64,000 nt of DNA, from assembly GCF_003837805.1 (NCBI RefSeq), contig NZ_RQIT01000006.1:232351-296350 (forward strand), in the 5' to 3' direction. Under the pieces are notes generated by a model. That model saw nothing but the letters and a program-made list of their open reading frames with translations. It had not been told where the DNA came from and made no database searches. Of this stretch, positions 53,956 through 63,002 are shown one piece after another; position 1 is the stretch's first letter; each line of letters opens with the position of its first letter. A program made the position numbers and the translations under genes. The DNA comes from Bradyrhizobium sp. RP6 (GTDB taxonomy: Bacteria; Pseudomonadota; Alphaproteobacteria; Rhizobiales; Xanthobacteraceae).

Positions 53956-56003
53956 TGAGAAGATCCGTCACTGTCTGTGCTTTGCGCGCCGCCTTTGGCG
54001 ACCCGGGGTATGATAATGCGAAAAGTGGTGCCTTGTCCCAGCTTGGATTCCAGCACCATGCGGCCGCCGAGCTGCTGGGTGACGAGGTTATAGACGATAT
54101 GGAGGCCGAGTCCCGTGCCGCCTTCATTGCGCCGGGTGGTAAAGAAAGGGTCAAAGGCCTGGCGCTGCACGTCAGGGGTCATGCCGGCCCCGTCATCGGC
54201 GAAGCTGATCTCGATGTCGTCGGTCCCGCGCGGCCGCGCCGAGATCGCGATCGTGCCGGCGCGCCCGTCGGCGAAGGCGTGGTTGGCGGCGTTGAGGAAC
54301 AGGTTGGTCAGGATCTGGCCGTAGGAGCCGGGATAGCCGTCAAGCAGCAGCCCCTCGGGCACGTCGACCTGAAGCGTGATCGGCGAGCGCTTCAGCACCG
54401 GGCGCAGGCTGGCGATGATCTGGTCGGTGGCTTCGCTGAGCGAGAATTGCCGCCGCTCGGCATGCGAGCGGTCGACCGCAACCTGCTTGAACGACTGGAT
54501 GAGCTCGCCGGCGCGCTGGAGGTTGGCGACGAGCTGCTGCGAGGCGTCGCGCGAGGACTGCACGAATTCCTCCAGCTGCGAGCGGCGCAAGCCGCCGTCG
54601 CCCTTGAGCTGGGCCTCGAAGATCTCGCTGCGCCGGGCCAAGCTGGAGGCCACCGTCAGGCTGATGCCGATCGGATTGTTGACCTCGTGCGCGACGCCGG
54701 CCACCAGGCCGCCGAGCGCTGCCAGCCGTTCGGCATCGATCAAATTCTGCTGCGCGGCATTGAGCTCGAGCAGCGCACTCTCGGCTTTCTCCTTGGACGC
54801 GCGCAGCTCGTCCTCGGCCTTGCGCTTGGCGATCGCGTTCTCGCGGAACACTTCCACTGCGCGCGCCATGGCGCCGACCTCGTCGCGTGCCTTGGTGCCC
54901 TGCACCTCGCGGTCGAGGTCGCCGAGCGTGATCGCGCGCATCGCCGCCATGATCTGCTGCAGCGGCAGGCGGATCGACAGCGCGATCAGCACGCCGGCGG
55001 TGAGGATGATGCCGAGGAAGATGACCGCGATCGACAGCACCCGGCGGGAAATGTCGGCCAGCGTGCGGTCGAAGGTCTCCTGCGCCTTCTGCTCGCGCTG
55101 GCGCATCTTGGTCGAGAGGTCGTCGATGGCGCCGATCGCCTCGGCCTGGCTGGCGTCGATGGTGTTGCGGAGCAGCTCGGTGCGGCTCGCAAGCTGCTCG
55201 GAGAGCTTGGCAAAGCCCTCCCGCAGCGCCATGGTGCGGGCGGCAAGCCGCCGCAGGGCCATCTTCTGGAGGTCGTTGTCGGCGAGATCGATCATGACCG
55301 GGATGGTCTTCTCGATCGTCTCGGTGCTGCGCCGCGCGTCGTCGGCGGCGCCCGATGACTGCGACAGGTAGTAGGAATTGGCCGCCACCAGCATCGCGGT
55401 GAAGGCATCGCGGGACTTGCCGAGCGAGGGCCAGATCAGCGCGTCACGATGGCCGGTGGCGCCTTCGATGATGGAATAGAGGCCGGCCATGTCCCTCGCC
55501 GGTCCTTGCACCTGCTCCTCGTAAGTCTTGGCGATCGTCGCCTGCACGCTGCGCAGCTCGCCGAAACCGTTGAGAAAGCGATCGGTGGTGCGCTCCAGCT
55601 CCTCGACCGAGCCCGACAGCATCGGGTCCTTGGCGGCGCGGTTGGTCAACGTGCCCAGCACCGCCTCGCGCAGCAGGAGGATCTCGGCGAACAGGTCCGG
55701 GCTCGGTTGGTTGATATAGCGGTGAATCAGGTTGTGGAGGCGCCCGGTCTCGCTTTCGAGCAGCGCCAGGATCCGGTCGGACTCGCGTACCTGGCGCACG
55801 TCGCCCCAGGCCGAGCCCAGCACCTGGGCGCCGTTCCAGATCATCGCCACCAGCACCACGACCACGGCGGAGTTCAGCGCGGCGATCGACAGGATGCGCC
55901 AGCGGATCGGCACCGCCCGCAGCACGCCGACCAGTCGCGCGCGCAGCTGCCCGATTGGGCCGGGCGGCCTGTCCACGTGCTCGCGATGTCCAAGCGCAGC
56001 CAA
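53925..56003 (-). CDS. Membrane histidine kinase with large helical periplasmic domain
   Basis: The 692-residue protein has membrane helices at about 35-57 and 322-345, enclosing about 264 periplasmic residues that look all-helical (many heptads, no Cache/PAS signs). A HAMP domain (about 346-398), coiled coil, HisKA with His439 (GVAHEVNNPIG) and HATPase domain (LTNLFLNAANHA, DDGAGM, GGTGLGLHIV) follow. The TTG start at 56003 lies seven bases after the dctP-like stop with GGAGTGAGG at the junction, which indicates coupled translation. The size and helical nature recall the TorS sensor domain. Confidence 0.88.
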   Translation of the reverse strand: MAALGHREHVDRPPGPIGQLRARLVGVLRAVPIRWRILSIAALNSAVVVVLVAMIWNGAQVLGSAWGDVRQVRESDRILALLESETGRLHNLIHRYINQPSPDLFAEILLLREAVLGTLTNRAAKDPMLSGSVEELERTTDRFLNGFGELRSVQATIAKTYEEQVQGPARDMAGLYSIIEGATGHRDALIWPSLGKSRDAFTAMLVAANSYYLSQSSGAADDARRSTETIEKTIPVMIDLADNDLQKMALRRLAARTMALREGFAKLSEQLASRTELLRNTIDASQAEAIGAIDDLSTKMRQREQKAQETFDRTLADISRRVLSIAVIFLGIILTAGVLIALSIRLPLQQIMAAMRAITLGDLDREVQGTKARDEVGAMARAVEVFRENAIAKRKAEDELRASKEKAESALLELNAAQQNLIDAERLAALGGLVAGVAHEVNNPIGISLTVASSLARRSEIFEAQLKGDGGLRRSQLEEFVQSSRDASQQLVANLQRAGELIQSFKQVAVDRSHAERRQFSLSEATDQIIASLRPVLKRSPITLQVDVPEGLLLDGYPGSYGQILTNLFLNAANHAFADGRAGTIAISARPRGTDDIEISFADDGAGMTPDVQRQAFDPFFTTRRNEGGTGLGLHIVYNLVTQQLGGRMVLESKLGQGTTFRIIIPRVAKGGAQSTDSDGSSQWPNRTMSST

Positions 56004-56009
56004 CAGGCC

Positions 56010-57005
56010 TCACTCCACCTTGCGAATGCGTTCGATCAGCGCGGCCGCCGCGGTATCGCGTCCGGCCCTGGCGTAGATTGCGGCCATTGCCTCCTCGAAC
56101 GGCTTGCGGTCGATGCCCTTGATGATGGTCACGCCCGCGTCCTGCGCCTTGCGCTGCGACTGCTCCTCGAGGTCCCGCCACTTCTCGCGCATGAACCGGC
56201 TGGAGCGCTGCGCGGCCTCCTTGAAGATGATCCGGTCGTCCGGCGACAGGCTCTGCCAGGCCTTCAGCGAAATCACCAGCACCTCCGGGCTCATCGTGTG
56301 TTCGGTGAGCGTGTAATGGCCGGCATGCTTGTAATGGTCCGTCGTCACGAAAGATGGCCAGTTGTTCTCGGCGCCGTCGATCAGGTGGTTGGCAAGCCCG
56401 GTGAGCACCTGCCCGTAGGGCAGTTCGACCGGTTCGGCGCCGAGCGCGCGCATCATCTGGTTCATCAACTCCGACTGCTGCACCCGGATCCGCAATCCCT
56501 GCAGATCCGCGACGCTTCGGACCGGTCGAACGCCATTGTAGATCGACCGCGCGCCCGAATCGTAGAAGCAGAGCCCGACGAAGCCGTAGGGCTCGAAACT
56601 GTTCAGGATCTCGCTGCCGATCGGCCCGTCCAGCACCCTCTGCATGTGCTCGATGGACCGGAACAGGAACGGCATCGCGAGCACGTTCATCGCCGGGACG
56701 AAATTGCCGATCAGCGCCACGTTGGTCCGGTTGAGGTCGATCGCGCCGGCCCGGGTCTGCTCGATAGTCTCCTTTTCCTCGCCGAGCTGACGGGAGTGGA
56801 AAACCTTGATCTCGTGCCGACCGCCGCTGCGCTCGGCGATCAGGGCGCCCATGTAGCGCAGCGCCTGGACGGTCGGGTAATTCTCGGCCTGAGTGTCGGC
56901 GGCGCGAAATTCGCGCGCAACGGCGCCCGTCGTCCAGACGGCAAGCAGAAGCGCGACGAAGATCACCCCGGTCCGCGAAGATTCGGCACGGTTCAGCACT
57001 GGCAC
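56010..57005 (-). CDS. TRAP-type (DctP-family) solute-binding protein, orphan
   Basis: The product is about 331 residues with a signal peptide (GVIFVALLLAVWTTGAVA). The DctP domain is clear: EIKVFHSRQLGEEKETIEQ, then GLRIRVQQSELMNQMMRALG with the carboxylate-binding Arg, then GAENNWPSF, the acidic-loop motif typical of the family. The start GTG 57005 has GAGGGG six bases upstream. No DctQ or DctM permease genes adjoin it. It is the first gene of the operon with two sensor kinases and a response regulator, so it probably serves as a sensor subunit. The substrate is likely a small carboxylate. Confidence 0.9.
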   Translation of the reverse strand: MPVLNRAESSRTGVIFVALLLAVWTTGAVAREFRAADTQAENYPTVQALRYMGALIAERSGGRHEIKVFHSRQLGEEKETIEQTRAGAIDLNRTNVALIGNFVPAMNVLAMPFLFRSIEHMQRVLDGPIGSEILNSFEPYGFVGLCFYDSGARSIYNGVRPVRSVADLQGLRIRVQQSELMNQMMRALGAEPVELPYGQVLTGLANHLIDGAENNWPSFVTTDHYKHAGHYTLTEHTMSPEVLVISLKAWQSLSPDDRIIFKEAAQRSSRFMREKWRDLEEQSQRKAQDAGVTIIKGIDRKPFEEAMAAIYARAGRDTAAAALIERIRKVE

Positions 57006-57209
57006 ACTCAACCCCTCGGTGGTGGAGTCTATGGCGGAAGGAAAAGGTTCAATGCAACCTAGCAGATGGTAAGGGGAAGGCCATCCCGCCGGTTCCGCAG
57101 GGCCGAATTGTGCGACGCGGCCGGCGCTCATTCCCGGTTGAAACCGCCAATGCCGCGCCTTAAGCAAGGCAACCGCCTTCCGGCACGCGGCAAGGGAAGA
57201 GCCATCGTG

Positions 57210-58532
57210 ATGCCAGCACTGCGCCTTTTGCAGTTCGTCGCCGCCTTTGCGGCACTCTCATTGGCCGCTCCCGCCCGTGCCGCCACCGACATTGCGCTGT
57301 GGCACGCCATGTCCGGCGAGCTCGGCCGGCAGCTCGACAAGCTCGCCTCCGACTTCAATATCTCGCAGTCCGACTACCGGATCGTGCCTGCCTACAAGGG
57401 CAATTACACCGAAACGGTGACGGCGGCGATTTTCGCCTTCCGTTCGCGCAGCCAGCCCGCGATCGTCCAGGTCAACGAGGTCGCCACCGCGACGATGACC
57501 GCGGCCAAGGGCGCGATCTATCCGGTGTTCAGCCTGATGCGGGACCAGGGCGAGCCGTTCTCGCTGGAGGATTACCTGCCCGCGGTCTCCGGCTACTACA
57601 CCGATGCGTCCGGCAATCTGTTGTCCTTCCCGTTCAATTCCTCGACCCCGATCCTGTATTACAACAAGACCATGTTCCGCGAGGCGGGCCTCGATCCGGA
57701 GGCGCCGCCGAAGACCTGGCCGGAATTGGGGGCGGCCGCGAAGCGCCTGCGCGACCGTGGTGCTCCTTGCGGCTTCACCACGTCCTGGCCGTCCTGGATC
57801 CATGTCGAGAATTTCTCCGCCTTCCACAATTTGTCGCTGGCGACGCGGGCGAACGGCTTTGCCGGGCTTGATGCCGAATTGACCATCAACAATCCGCTTC
57901 TCGTCAAGCACATCGCCCAACTTGCAGATTGGCAGAAGACCAGGCTGTTCGACTATAGCGGCCGCGGGCAATCAGCCGAGCCGCGCTTCCAGAAAGGCGA
58001 ATGCGGCATCTTCATCGGCTCCTCGGCGACGCGCGCCGACATCAAGGCGAATTCGAAGTTCGAGATCGGCTACGGCATGATGCCGTACTGGCCCGATGTG
58101 AAGGACGCACCGCAGAACTCGATCATTGGCGGCGCCACGCTTTGGGTGCTGCGCGACCGTCCCCGCGAGGAATACAAGGGCGTCGCGCGATTCTTCGCCT
58201 ATCTGTCGCAACCGGCCGTGCAGGCTGCCTGGCACCAGAACACCGGCTATCTGCCTGTGACCCGCGCCGCCTTCGAGCTGACGCGGTCGCAGGGGTTCTA
58301 CGAGCGCAATCCGGGTTCGGCGATCTCGTTCGAGGAGATCACGCTGCATCCGCCGACGGAGAACTCCAAGGGCATCCGGCTCGGCTCCTTCAGCCTGATC
58401 CGCGGCGCCATCGAGGACGAGCTCGAGCAGGCCTTCGCCGGCCAGAAGAGCGCGCAATCAGCACTCGATTCCGCCGTCGAGCGTGGCAACAAGCTGCTGC
58501 GCCAGTTCGAGCGAGCAAGTCCGGATAGGTAG
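57210..58532 (+). CDS. ABC binding protein, UgpB-like (family 1), orphan
   Basis: The 440-residue protein has a signal peptide ending near PARAATD and the family 1 extracellular binding domain (IALWHAMSGELGRQLDKLAS, then YYNKTMFREAGLDPEAPP). It resembles UgpB, the glycerol-3-phosphate binding protein. No ugpA/E/C genes follow. ATG 57210 is preceded by GGGAAGA. It lies divergent from the TRAP-binding protein gene and shares a 204-base control region with it. Confidence 0.88.
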   Translation: MPALRLLQFVAAFAALSLAAPARAATDIALWHAMSGELGRQLDKLASDFNISQSDYRIVPAYKGNYTETVTAAIFAFRSRSQPAIVQVNEVATATMTAAKGAIYPVFSLMRDQGEPFSLEDYLPAVSGYYTDASGNLLSFPFNSSTPILYYNKTMFREAGLDPEAPPKTWPELGAAAKRLRDRGAPCGFTTSWPSWIHVENFSAFHNLSLATRANGFAGLDAELTINNPLLVKHIAQLADWQKTRLFDYSGRGQSAEPRFQKGECGIFIGSSATRADIKANSKFEIGYGMMPYWPDVKDAPQNSIIGGATLWVLRDRPREEYKGVARFFAYLSQPAVQAAWHQNTGYLPVTRAAFELTRSQGFYERNPGSAISFEEITLHPPTENSKGIRLGSFSLIRGAIEDELEQAFAGQKSAQSALDSAVERGNKLLRQFERASPDR

Positions 58533-58605
58533 CGGGTTGGAGAGGTGCACCGAGCGCCGGGCTTGCACCGAGTCGGCCAAAGCCAATCCTTCTTTTGATA
58601 CGCAG

Positions 58606-59565
58606 ATGACAGCCACACCGTCGAAACAACTCCCTGACGTCACCGACGCCGCAAGCCTCCGCGCCTTTCGCTCAGCTCCCTCACAATGGCTCCCCATCGC
58701 GCTCGACGTCGCGCGCAGCCACGGTCTCGATGTCAGCGCCCCGCACGTGTTTGCGACTGGCACCAACCTCGTGGTCGGCCTGGGTGAAACGCTGATCCTG
58801 AAGATCTTCCCGCCGCTTTTGCGCGCGCAATTCGTCTCCGAGCGCGGCTCGCTGTCGCAGCTTGCCGGCCGTTTGCAGTTGCCGATCCCCGAGATCGTGG
58901 CGGAGGGCGAGCGCGACGGCTGGCCCTACCTCGTCATCACGCGCCTTGCCGGCACGCTCGGCTCGGAGGTCTGGCCGCATTTGCCAGAAGACCAGAAGGA
59001 GCGCGTGCTGCGCCAGATCGGCGAGACCATCGCTTCCGTGCAGCGCGCCCCGCTCGGCGCGCTCGCGCAGGTCGAGCCGCGCTGGGACGCGTTCATGCGC
59101 AGGCAGATGCAGGGCTGCAGGGCGCGGCACACCCGTCTCGGCCTTGCGCCAAAATTCCTGGCCGGTCTCGACGATCTCCTCCGCGATGCGGGCAGGCTCA
59201 TCCCGATGGATGCGCCGCCGGTGATCCTGATCGGGGAGTACATTCCCGAGAACTTCCTGCTCGCCTGCCATGACGGCCAATGGTCGCTTGCCGGCCTGTT
59301 CGACTTCGGCGATGTCCTCGCCGGATGGCGCGATTACGACCTGCTCGGCCCCAGCGCCTTCATGGCGGCGGGTCGGCCCGGCCGGGTGCGCAGCCTGCTC
59401 GAAGGTTTTGGCTATGCGACGCCGGACGATGCGCTCAGGCGGCGCCTGATGGCCCTGATGCTGCTGCACCGCGCCAGCGATCTCAACGCGCACATCTGTA
59501 TCGAGGGCTGGCAGGAGCAGGCGGATGACCTCATTGAGCTGCAGGAGCTGATCTGGCCCGGCTGA
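58606..59565 (+). CDS. Aminoglycoside-phosphotransferase-fold protein with altered catalytic loop
   Basis: The 319-residue protein has an APH/choline-kinase fold. The catalytic loop, normally HGDxxxxN, reads IGEYIPEN: Ile209 in place of His, Glu211 in place of Asp, with Asn216 kept. The metal-binding Asp233 is present in LFDFGD. It may be a low-activity or altered kinase acting on an unknown small molecule, or a non-catalytic relative. It lies 73 bases after the UgpB-like gene. The start at 58606 has a poor ribosome binding site. Confidence 0.8.
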   Translation: MTATPSKQLPDVTDAASLRAFRSAPSQWLPIALDVARSHGLDVSAPHVFATGTNLVVGLGETLILKIFPPLLRAQFVSERGSLSQLAGRLQLPIPEIVAEGERDGWPYLVITRLAGTLGSEVWPHLPEDQKERVLRQIGETIASVQRAPLGALAQVEPRWDAFMRRQMQGCRARHTRLGLAPKFLAGLDDLLRDAGRLIPMDAPPVILIGEYIPENFLLACHDGQWSLAGLFDFGDVLAGWRDYDLLGPSAFMAAGRPGRVRSLLEGFGYATPDDALRRRLMALMLLHRASDLNAHICIEGWQEQADDLIELQELIWPG

Positions 59566-59582
59566 GCGCGCCACGCCTCCCC

Positions 59583-59688
59583 GGTCATTCCGGGGCGCCG
59601 CGGAGCGGCGAGCCCGGAATCTCTTGTCCCGCGCGTGTTGCCGCCCGATGGAGTCCGGGCTCGATGCTGCGCATCGCCCCGGAATGAC
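59583..59688. repeat. Palindromic repeat, family D
   Basis: The outer arms are GGTCATTCCGGGGCG and CGCCCCGGAATGAC. Inner GAGCCCGGAATCTC and GAGTCCGGGCTC segments suggest two nested stems. It occupies the first part of the 374-base gap before the second ABC operon. Confidence 0.85.
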
Positions 59689-59770
59689 GGGGGAGGGTGT
59701 TGCTGAGGCCCGGTCGCCAAGGATCTGTCCGCCTCCTCGATGGGCTCCGAGATTTTGCAGCTTAATTTTT

Positions 59771-59813
59771 ATGCAATTGCCTCCCTTTGTATGCAATTCG
59801 ATCCGCCATACAA
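59771..59813. promoter_or_regulatory. Possible operator upstream of the second peptide-type ABC operon
   Basis: An AT-rich stretch holds a direct repeat ATGCAATT at 59771 and 59791, exactly 20 bases apart, and an inverted pair TTGTATG (59787-59793) and CATACAA (59807-59813). Spacing of two helical turns and TTGTATAC-like halves resemble GntR-family operators. A possible -10 box TAATAT lies at 59840. No GntR gene is in the window. Confidence 0.4.
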
Positions 59814-59939
59814 TTCAAGTGAAACGCAGTAATCTTCTGTAATATCAGCTGCTTATGGCAAATTTTGTATCCTGTTAAGCTCTGGCACAAACCTTGCGAA
59901 TCCAGTTCCAACCAGAAACTTTTGCGTTGGAGCGATTTC

Positions 59940-61562
59940 ATGAAGCGCCGCGATTTCCTCAAATCCGTTTCCGGGTTGGCCGCCGGAGCGGCGCTTCCGG
60001 CCATGCCGTCCGTGATCTCCCCGGCCAAGGCCGATGCCCGCTCGGAGACGCTGCTGATCGTCTCGGAGGGCGGCCCCAACAATCTCGACATCCACGGCGT
60101 CGGCACCAACGTGCCCGGTTATGAGGTGTCCTGGAATTGCTACGACCGCCTGATCAGCCACGAGATGAAGAGCGGCCCCGGCGGCGTGCCCTATTACGAC
60201 CGCGACAAGTTTAAGGGCGAACTCGCCGAGGACTTCAAGATCGACGACATGTCGGTCACCTTCAAGCTGAAGAAGAACGCCAAATTCCACGACGGCGCGC
60301 CTGTTACCGCCAAGGACGTGAAGTGGTCGCTCGACCGCGCCGTCAGCGTCGGCGGTTTCCCGACCTTCCAGATGAGCGCGGGCTCGCTGACCAAGCCGGA
60401 GCAGTTCGTCGTGGTCGACGATCACACCGTGCGCGTCGACTTCCTGAAGAAGGACAGGCTCACGGTCCCCGATCTTGCCGTCATCGTGCCCTGCATCGTC
60501 AACTCGGAACTGGTGAAGAAGAACGCCAGCGAGAAGGATCCCTGGGGTCTCGAATACACCAAGCAGCAGACCGCGGGCTCCGGCGCCTACAAGGTGGTGA
60601 AATGGACCGCCGGCACCGAGGTGGTGATGGAGCGCAATGACGATTGGGTCTGCGGTCCGCTGCCGAAGATCAAGCGCGTGATCTGGCGCATGGTGCCGCA
60701 GGCCGGCAACCGCCGTGCGCTGCTTGAGCGCGGCGACGCCGACATTTCCTACGAGCTGCCGTTCAAGGATTTCCAGGAGATGAAGGCGAACGGCAAGCTC
60801 AACGTGGTGTCGCTGCCGTTCTCCAACGGCATCCAGTATATCGGCATGAACGTGACCAAGCCGCCCTTCGACAATCCGAAGGTGCGGCAGGCGATGGCCT
60901 ATGCGATGCCGTATCAGAAGATCATGGACGCCGTGCTGTTCGGCCTCGGCAACCCGATGTTCGGCGCGCCCGCGGACAAGGCCACCGAGGTCGCCTGGCC
61001 GCAGCCGCACAAGTTCAACACCGACATGGCGAAGGCGAAGGCGCTATTGGCCGAAGCAGGCTACCCCAACGGCTTCGAGACCACGATCTCGTTCGATCTC
61101 AATTTCGCCGGCGTCAACGAACCGCTGTGTGTGCTGGTGCAGGAATCGCTCGCCCAGCTCGGCATCAAGACCACCATCAACAAGGTGCCGGGCGCCAACT
61201 GGCGCACCGAGTTGAACAAGAAGGAGATGCCGCTCTTCACCAACGTGTTCTCGGGTTGGCTCGATTATCCCGAATACTTCTTCTACTGGTGCTATCACGG
61301 CAACAATTCCGTCTTCAACACCATGAGCTACAAGTCGGCGGAGATGGACAAGCTCATCGACGGCGCGCGCACCGCCGCGGCCACCGGCGACAAGGCCACC
61401 TATGATGCCGACGTGAAGGGCTTCGTCGATCTCGCCTACAGCGACATCCCGCGCATCTCGCTGTACCAGCCGTTCGTCAACGTCGCGATGCAGAAGAACA
61501 TCAGCGGCTACCAATACTGGTTCCACCGCCGCCTGGATTATCGCGCGATGGCGAAGGGGTGA
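59940..61562 (+). CDS. Peptide-type ABC binding protein (SBP_bac_5)
   Basis: The 540-residue precursor has a twin-arginine-like signal (MKRRDFLKSVSGLAAGAALP) and the family 5 binding domain (FKLKKNAKFHDGAPVTAKDV). ATG 59940 follows GGAG. It is the first gene of an operon whose next two genes are permeases; the ATPase genes should lie beyond the window. Substrate unknown. Confidence 0.92.
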   Translation: MKRRDFLKSVSGLAAGAALPAMPSVISPAKADARSETLLIVSEGGPNNLDIHGVGTNVPGYEVSWNCYDRLISHEMKSGPGGVPYYDRDKFKGELAEDFKIDDMSVTFKLKKNAKFHDGAPVTAKDVKWSLDRAVSVGGFPTFQMSAGSLTKPEQFVVVDDHTVRVDFLKKDRLTVPDLAVIVPCIVNSELVKKNASEKDPWGLEYTKQQTAGSGAYKVVKWTAGTEVVMERNDDWVCGPLPKIKRVIWRMVPQAGNRRALLERGDADISYELPFKDFQEMKANGKLNVVSLPFSNGIQYIGMNVTKPPFDNPKVRQAMAYAMPYQKIMDAVLFGLGNPMFGAPADKATEVAWPQPHKFNTDMAKAKALLAEAGYPNGFETTISFDLNFAGVNEPLCVLVQESLAQLGIKTTINKVPGANWRTELNKKEMPLFTNVFSGWLDYPEYFFYWCYHGNNSVFNTMSYKSAEMDKLIDGARTAAATGDKATYDADVKGFVDLAYSDIPRISLYQPFVNVAMQKNISGYQYWFHRRLDYRAMAKG

Positions 61563-61604
61563 CGGGACATGCTGATCGTCGGCGACGCATCGGCATCGGC
61601 ACTG

Positions 61605-61762
61605 GGCTCCCTCTCCCGCTTGCGGGGGAGGGCTGGGGTGGGGGTATCTCCCCGGCGGGATTGTCGAGACATGCGGAGGCTATCCCCGCGCGGCAAGAGC
61701 CCTCACCCGCCGCGCTCTGCGAGCGCGTCGGCCTCTCCCGCAAGCGGGAGAGGCGAAGCAAG
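61605..61762. repeat. Three-hairpin intergenic repeat, family A
   Basis: A full copy with left hairpin CCCTCTCCCGC/GCGGGGGAGGG, a middle part CGCGCTCTGCGAGCGCG and right hairpin CCTCTCCCGC/GCGGGAGAGG. It fills the gap between the binding-protein and first permease genes. The permease reading frame stays open through it, which gives a false N-terminal extension. Confidence 0.88.
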
Positions 61763-61777
61763 CCCGCGGAGCGCCCC

Positions 61778-62791
61778 ATGCTGACCATGATCGGCAAGCG
61801 CCTGATGTTCGCGATTCCCTCGCTGATCGGCGTCGTCATCGTCACCTTTCTGCTGACGCGCGCGCTTCCTGGCGATCCCGCCGCCTATTTCGCCGGTCCC
61901 GCTGCGACAAAGGAAGCCGTCGAGCAGATCCGCAAGAAACTCGGCCTCGACAGACCGCTCATCGAACAGTTCTTCCGCTACACCAATGATCTCGCCCATG
62001 GCGATTTCGGCAACTCGCTCACCACGGGACAACCGGTCGCGGCGGAGATCCGCAACCGCCTGCCGGCCTCCGCCGAGCTGACACTGCTCGGCCTCTTGGT
62101 CTCGATCGTCATCGCCATTCCGCTCGGCGTGCTGGCGGCAACCCGGCCAGGATCATGGATCGACCATCTCTGCCGCGTCACGACAACGGCCGGCGTGTCG
62201 CTGCCGGTGTTCTTCACCGGCCTCGTGCTGGTCTATGTGTTCTACTTCCGCCTGGGCTGGTCGCCCGCGCCACTCGGCCGTCTCGACGTGTTCTACAGCG
62301 CGCCGCCGACGGTGACCGGCTTCTACCTGATCGACACCCTGCTGGCGCGCGACGTCGAGGCATTCCGCTCGGCGCTGAGCCAGCTCATTCTTCCCGCGAC
62401 GACGCTCGCGATCTTTTCGCTGGCGCCGATCGCGCGCATGACGCGCGCCTCGATGCTGGCGGTGCTCGCCAGCGAGTTCGTCCGCACCGCGCGCGCCAGC
62501 GGCCTGTCGCCCGCAACCGTGATCGTCACCTACGCCTTCCGCAATGCGATGCTGCCGGTCATCACCACGCTCAGCATGGTGTTCTCGTTCCTGCTGGGCG
62601 CCAACGTGCTGGTCGAGAAAGTGTTCGCCTGGCCCGGCATCGGCTCCTACGCCGTGGAAGCGCTGATCTCGTCGGACTTCGCGCCGGTGCAGGGTTTTGT
62701 GCTGACCATGGCGGTGATGTACGTGCTGCTCAATCTGATCATCGACATTTTGTACGGCGTGATCGATCCGCGCGTGCGGCTGGAGGGCTAG
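61778..62791 (+). CDS. Peptide-type ABC importer permease (DppB-like)
   Basis: The 337-residue protein has the DppB-type N-terminus (MIGKRLMFAIPSLIGVVIV), LTRALPGDPAAYF and the EAA loop (VRTARASGLSPATVIVTYAF). I place the start at ATG 61778; 61787 is possible. It is the second gene of the operon. Confidence 0.92.
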   Translation: MLTMIGKRLMFAIPSLIGVVIVTFLLTRALPGDPAAYFAGPAATKEAVEQIRKKLGLDRPLIEQFFRYTNDLAHGDFGNSLTTGQPVAAEIRNRLPASAELTLLGLLVSIVIAIPLGVLAATRPGSWIDHLCRVTTTAGVSLPVFFTGLVLVYVFYFRLGWSPAPLGRLDVFYSAPPTVTGFYLIDTLLARDVEAFRSALSQLILPATTLAIFSLAPIARMTRASMLAVLASEFVRTARASGLSPATVIVTYAFRNAMLPVITTLSMVFSFLLGANVLVEKVFAWPGIGSYAVEALISSDFAPVQGFVLTMAVMYVLLNLIIDILYGVIDPRVRLEG

Positions 62792-62825
62792 CCATGATCG
62801 CATTCGATGCGAGACACGCGACCGG

Positions 62826-62955
62826 TGCGCTCCCTCCCCCGCTTGCGGGGGAGGGCTGGGGAGCGGGTGTCTCCGCGGGCGAGAACCCCCAAGAGGCGAG
62901 AGCCCTCTCCCGGCGCGTTGCGCCGACCTCTCCCGCAAGCGGGAGAGGTGAAGCC
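62826..62955. repeat. Three-hairpin intergenic repeat, family A
   Basis: Left hairpin CCCTCCCCCGC/GCGGGGGAGGG, middle CGGCGCGTTGCGCCG and right CCTCTCCCGC/GCGGGAGAGG. It lies in the gap between the two permease genes of the same operon. Confidence 0.9.
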
Positions 62956-63002
62956 AACTCCCAGCTCGCTATCCAAATTCATGAAGCACCAGGAGTAAAA
63001 CC

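Noticed and set aside
61559..61777. N-terminal extension of the DppB-like permease
   Set aside because: The frame is simply open through the family A repeat; the permease homology begins at the ATG at 61778.
61605..62955. CRISPR-like repeated units
   Set aside because: The copies are separated by whole genes, differ internally and are palindromic. There are no regular spacers and no cas genes.
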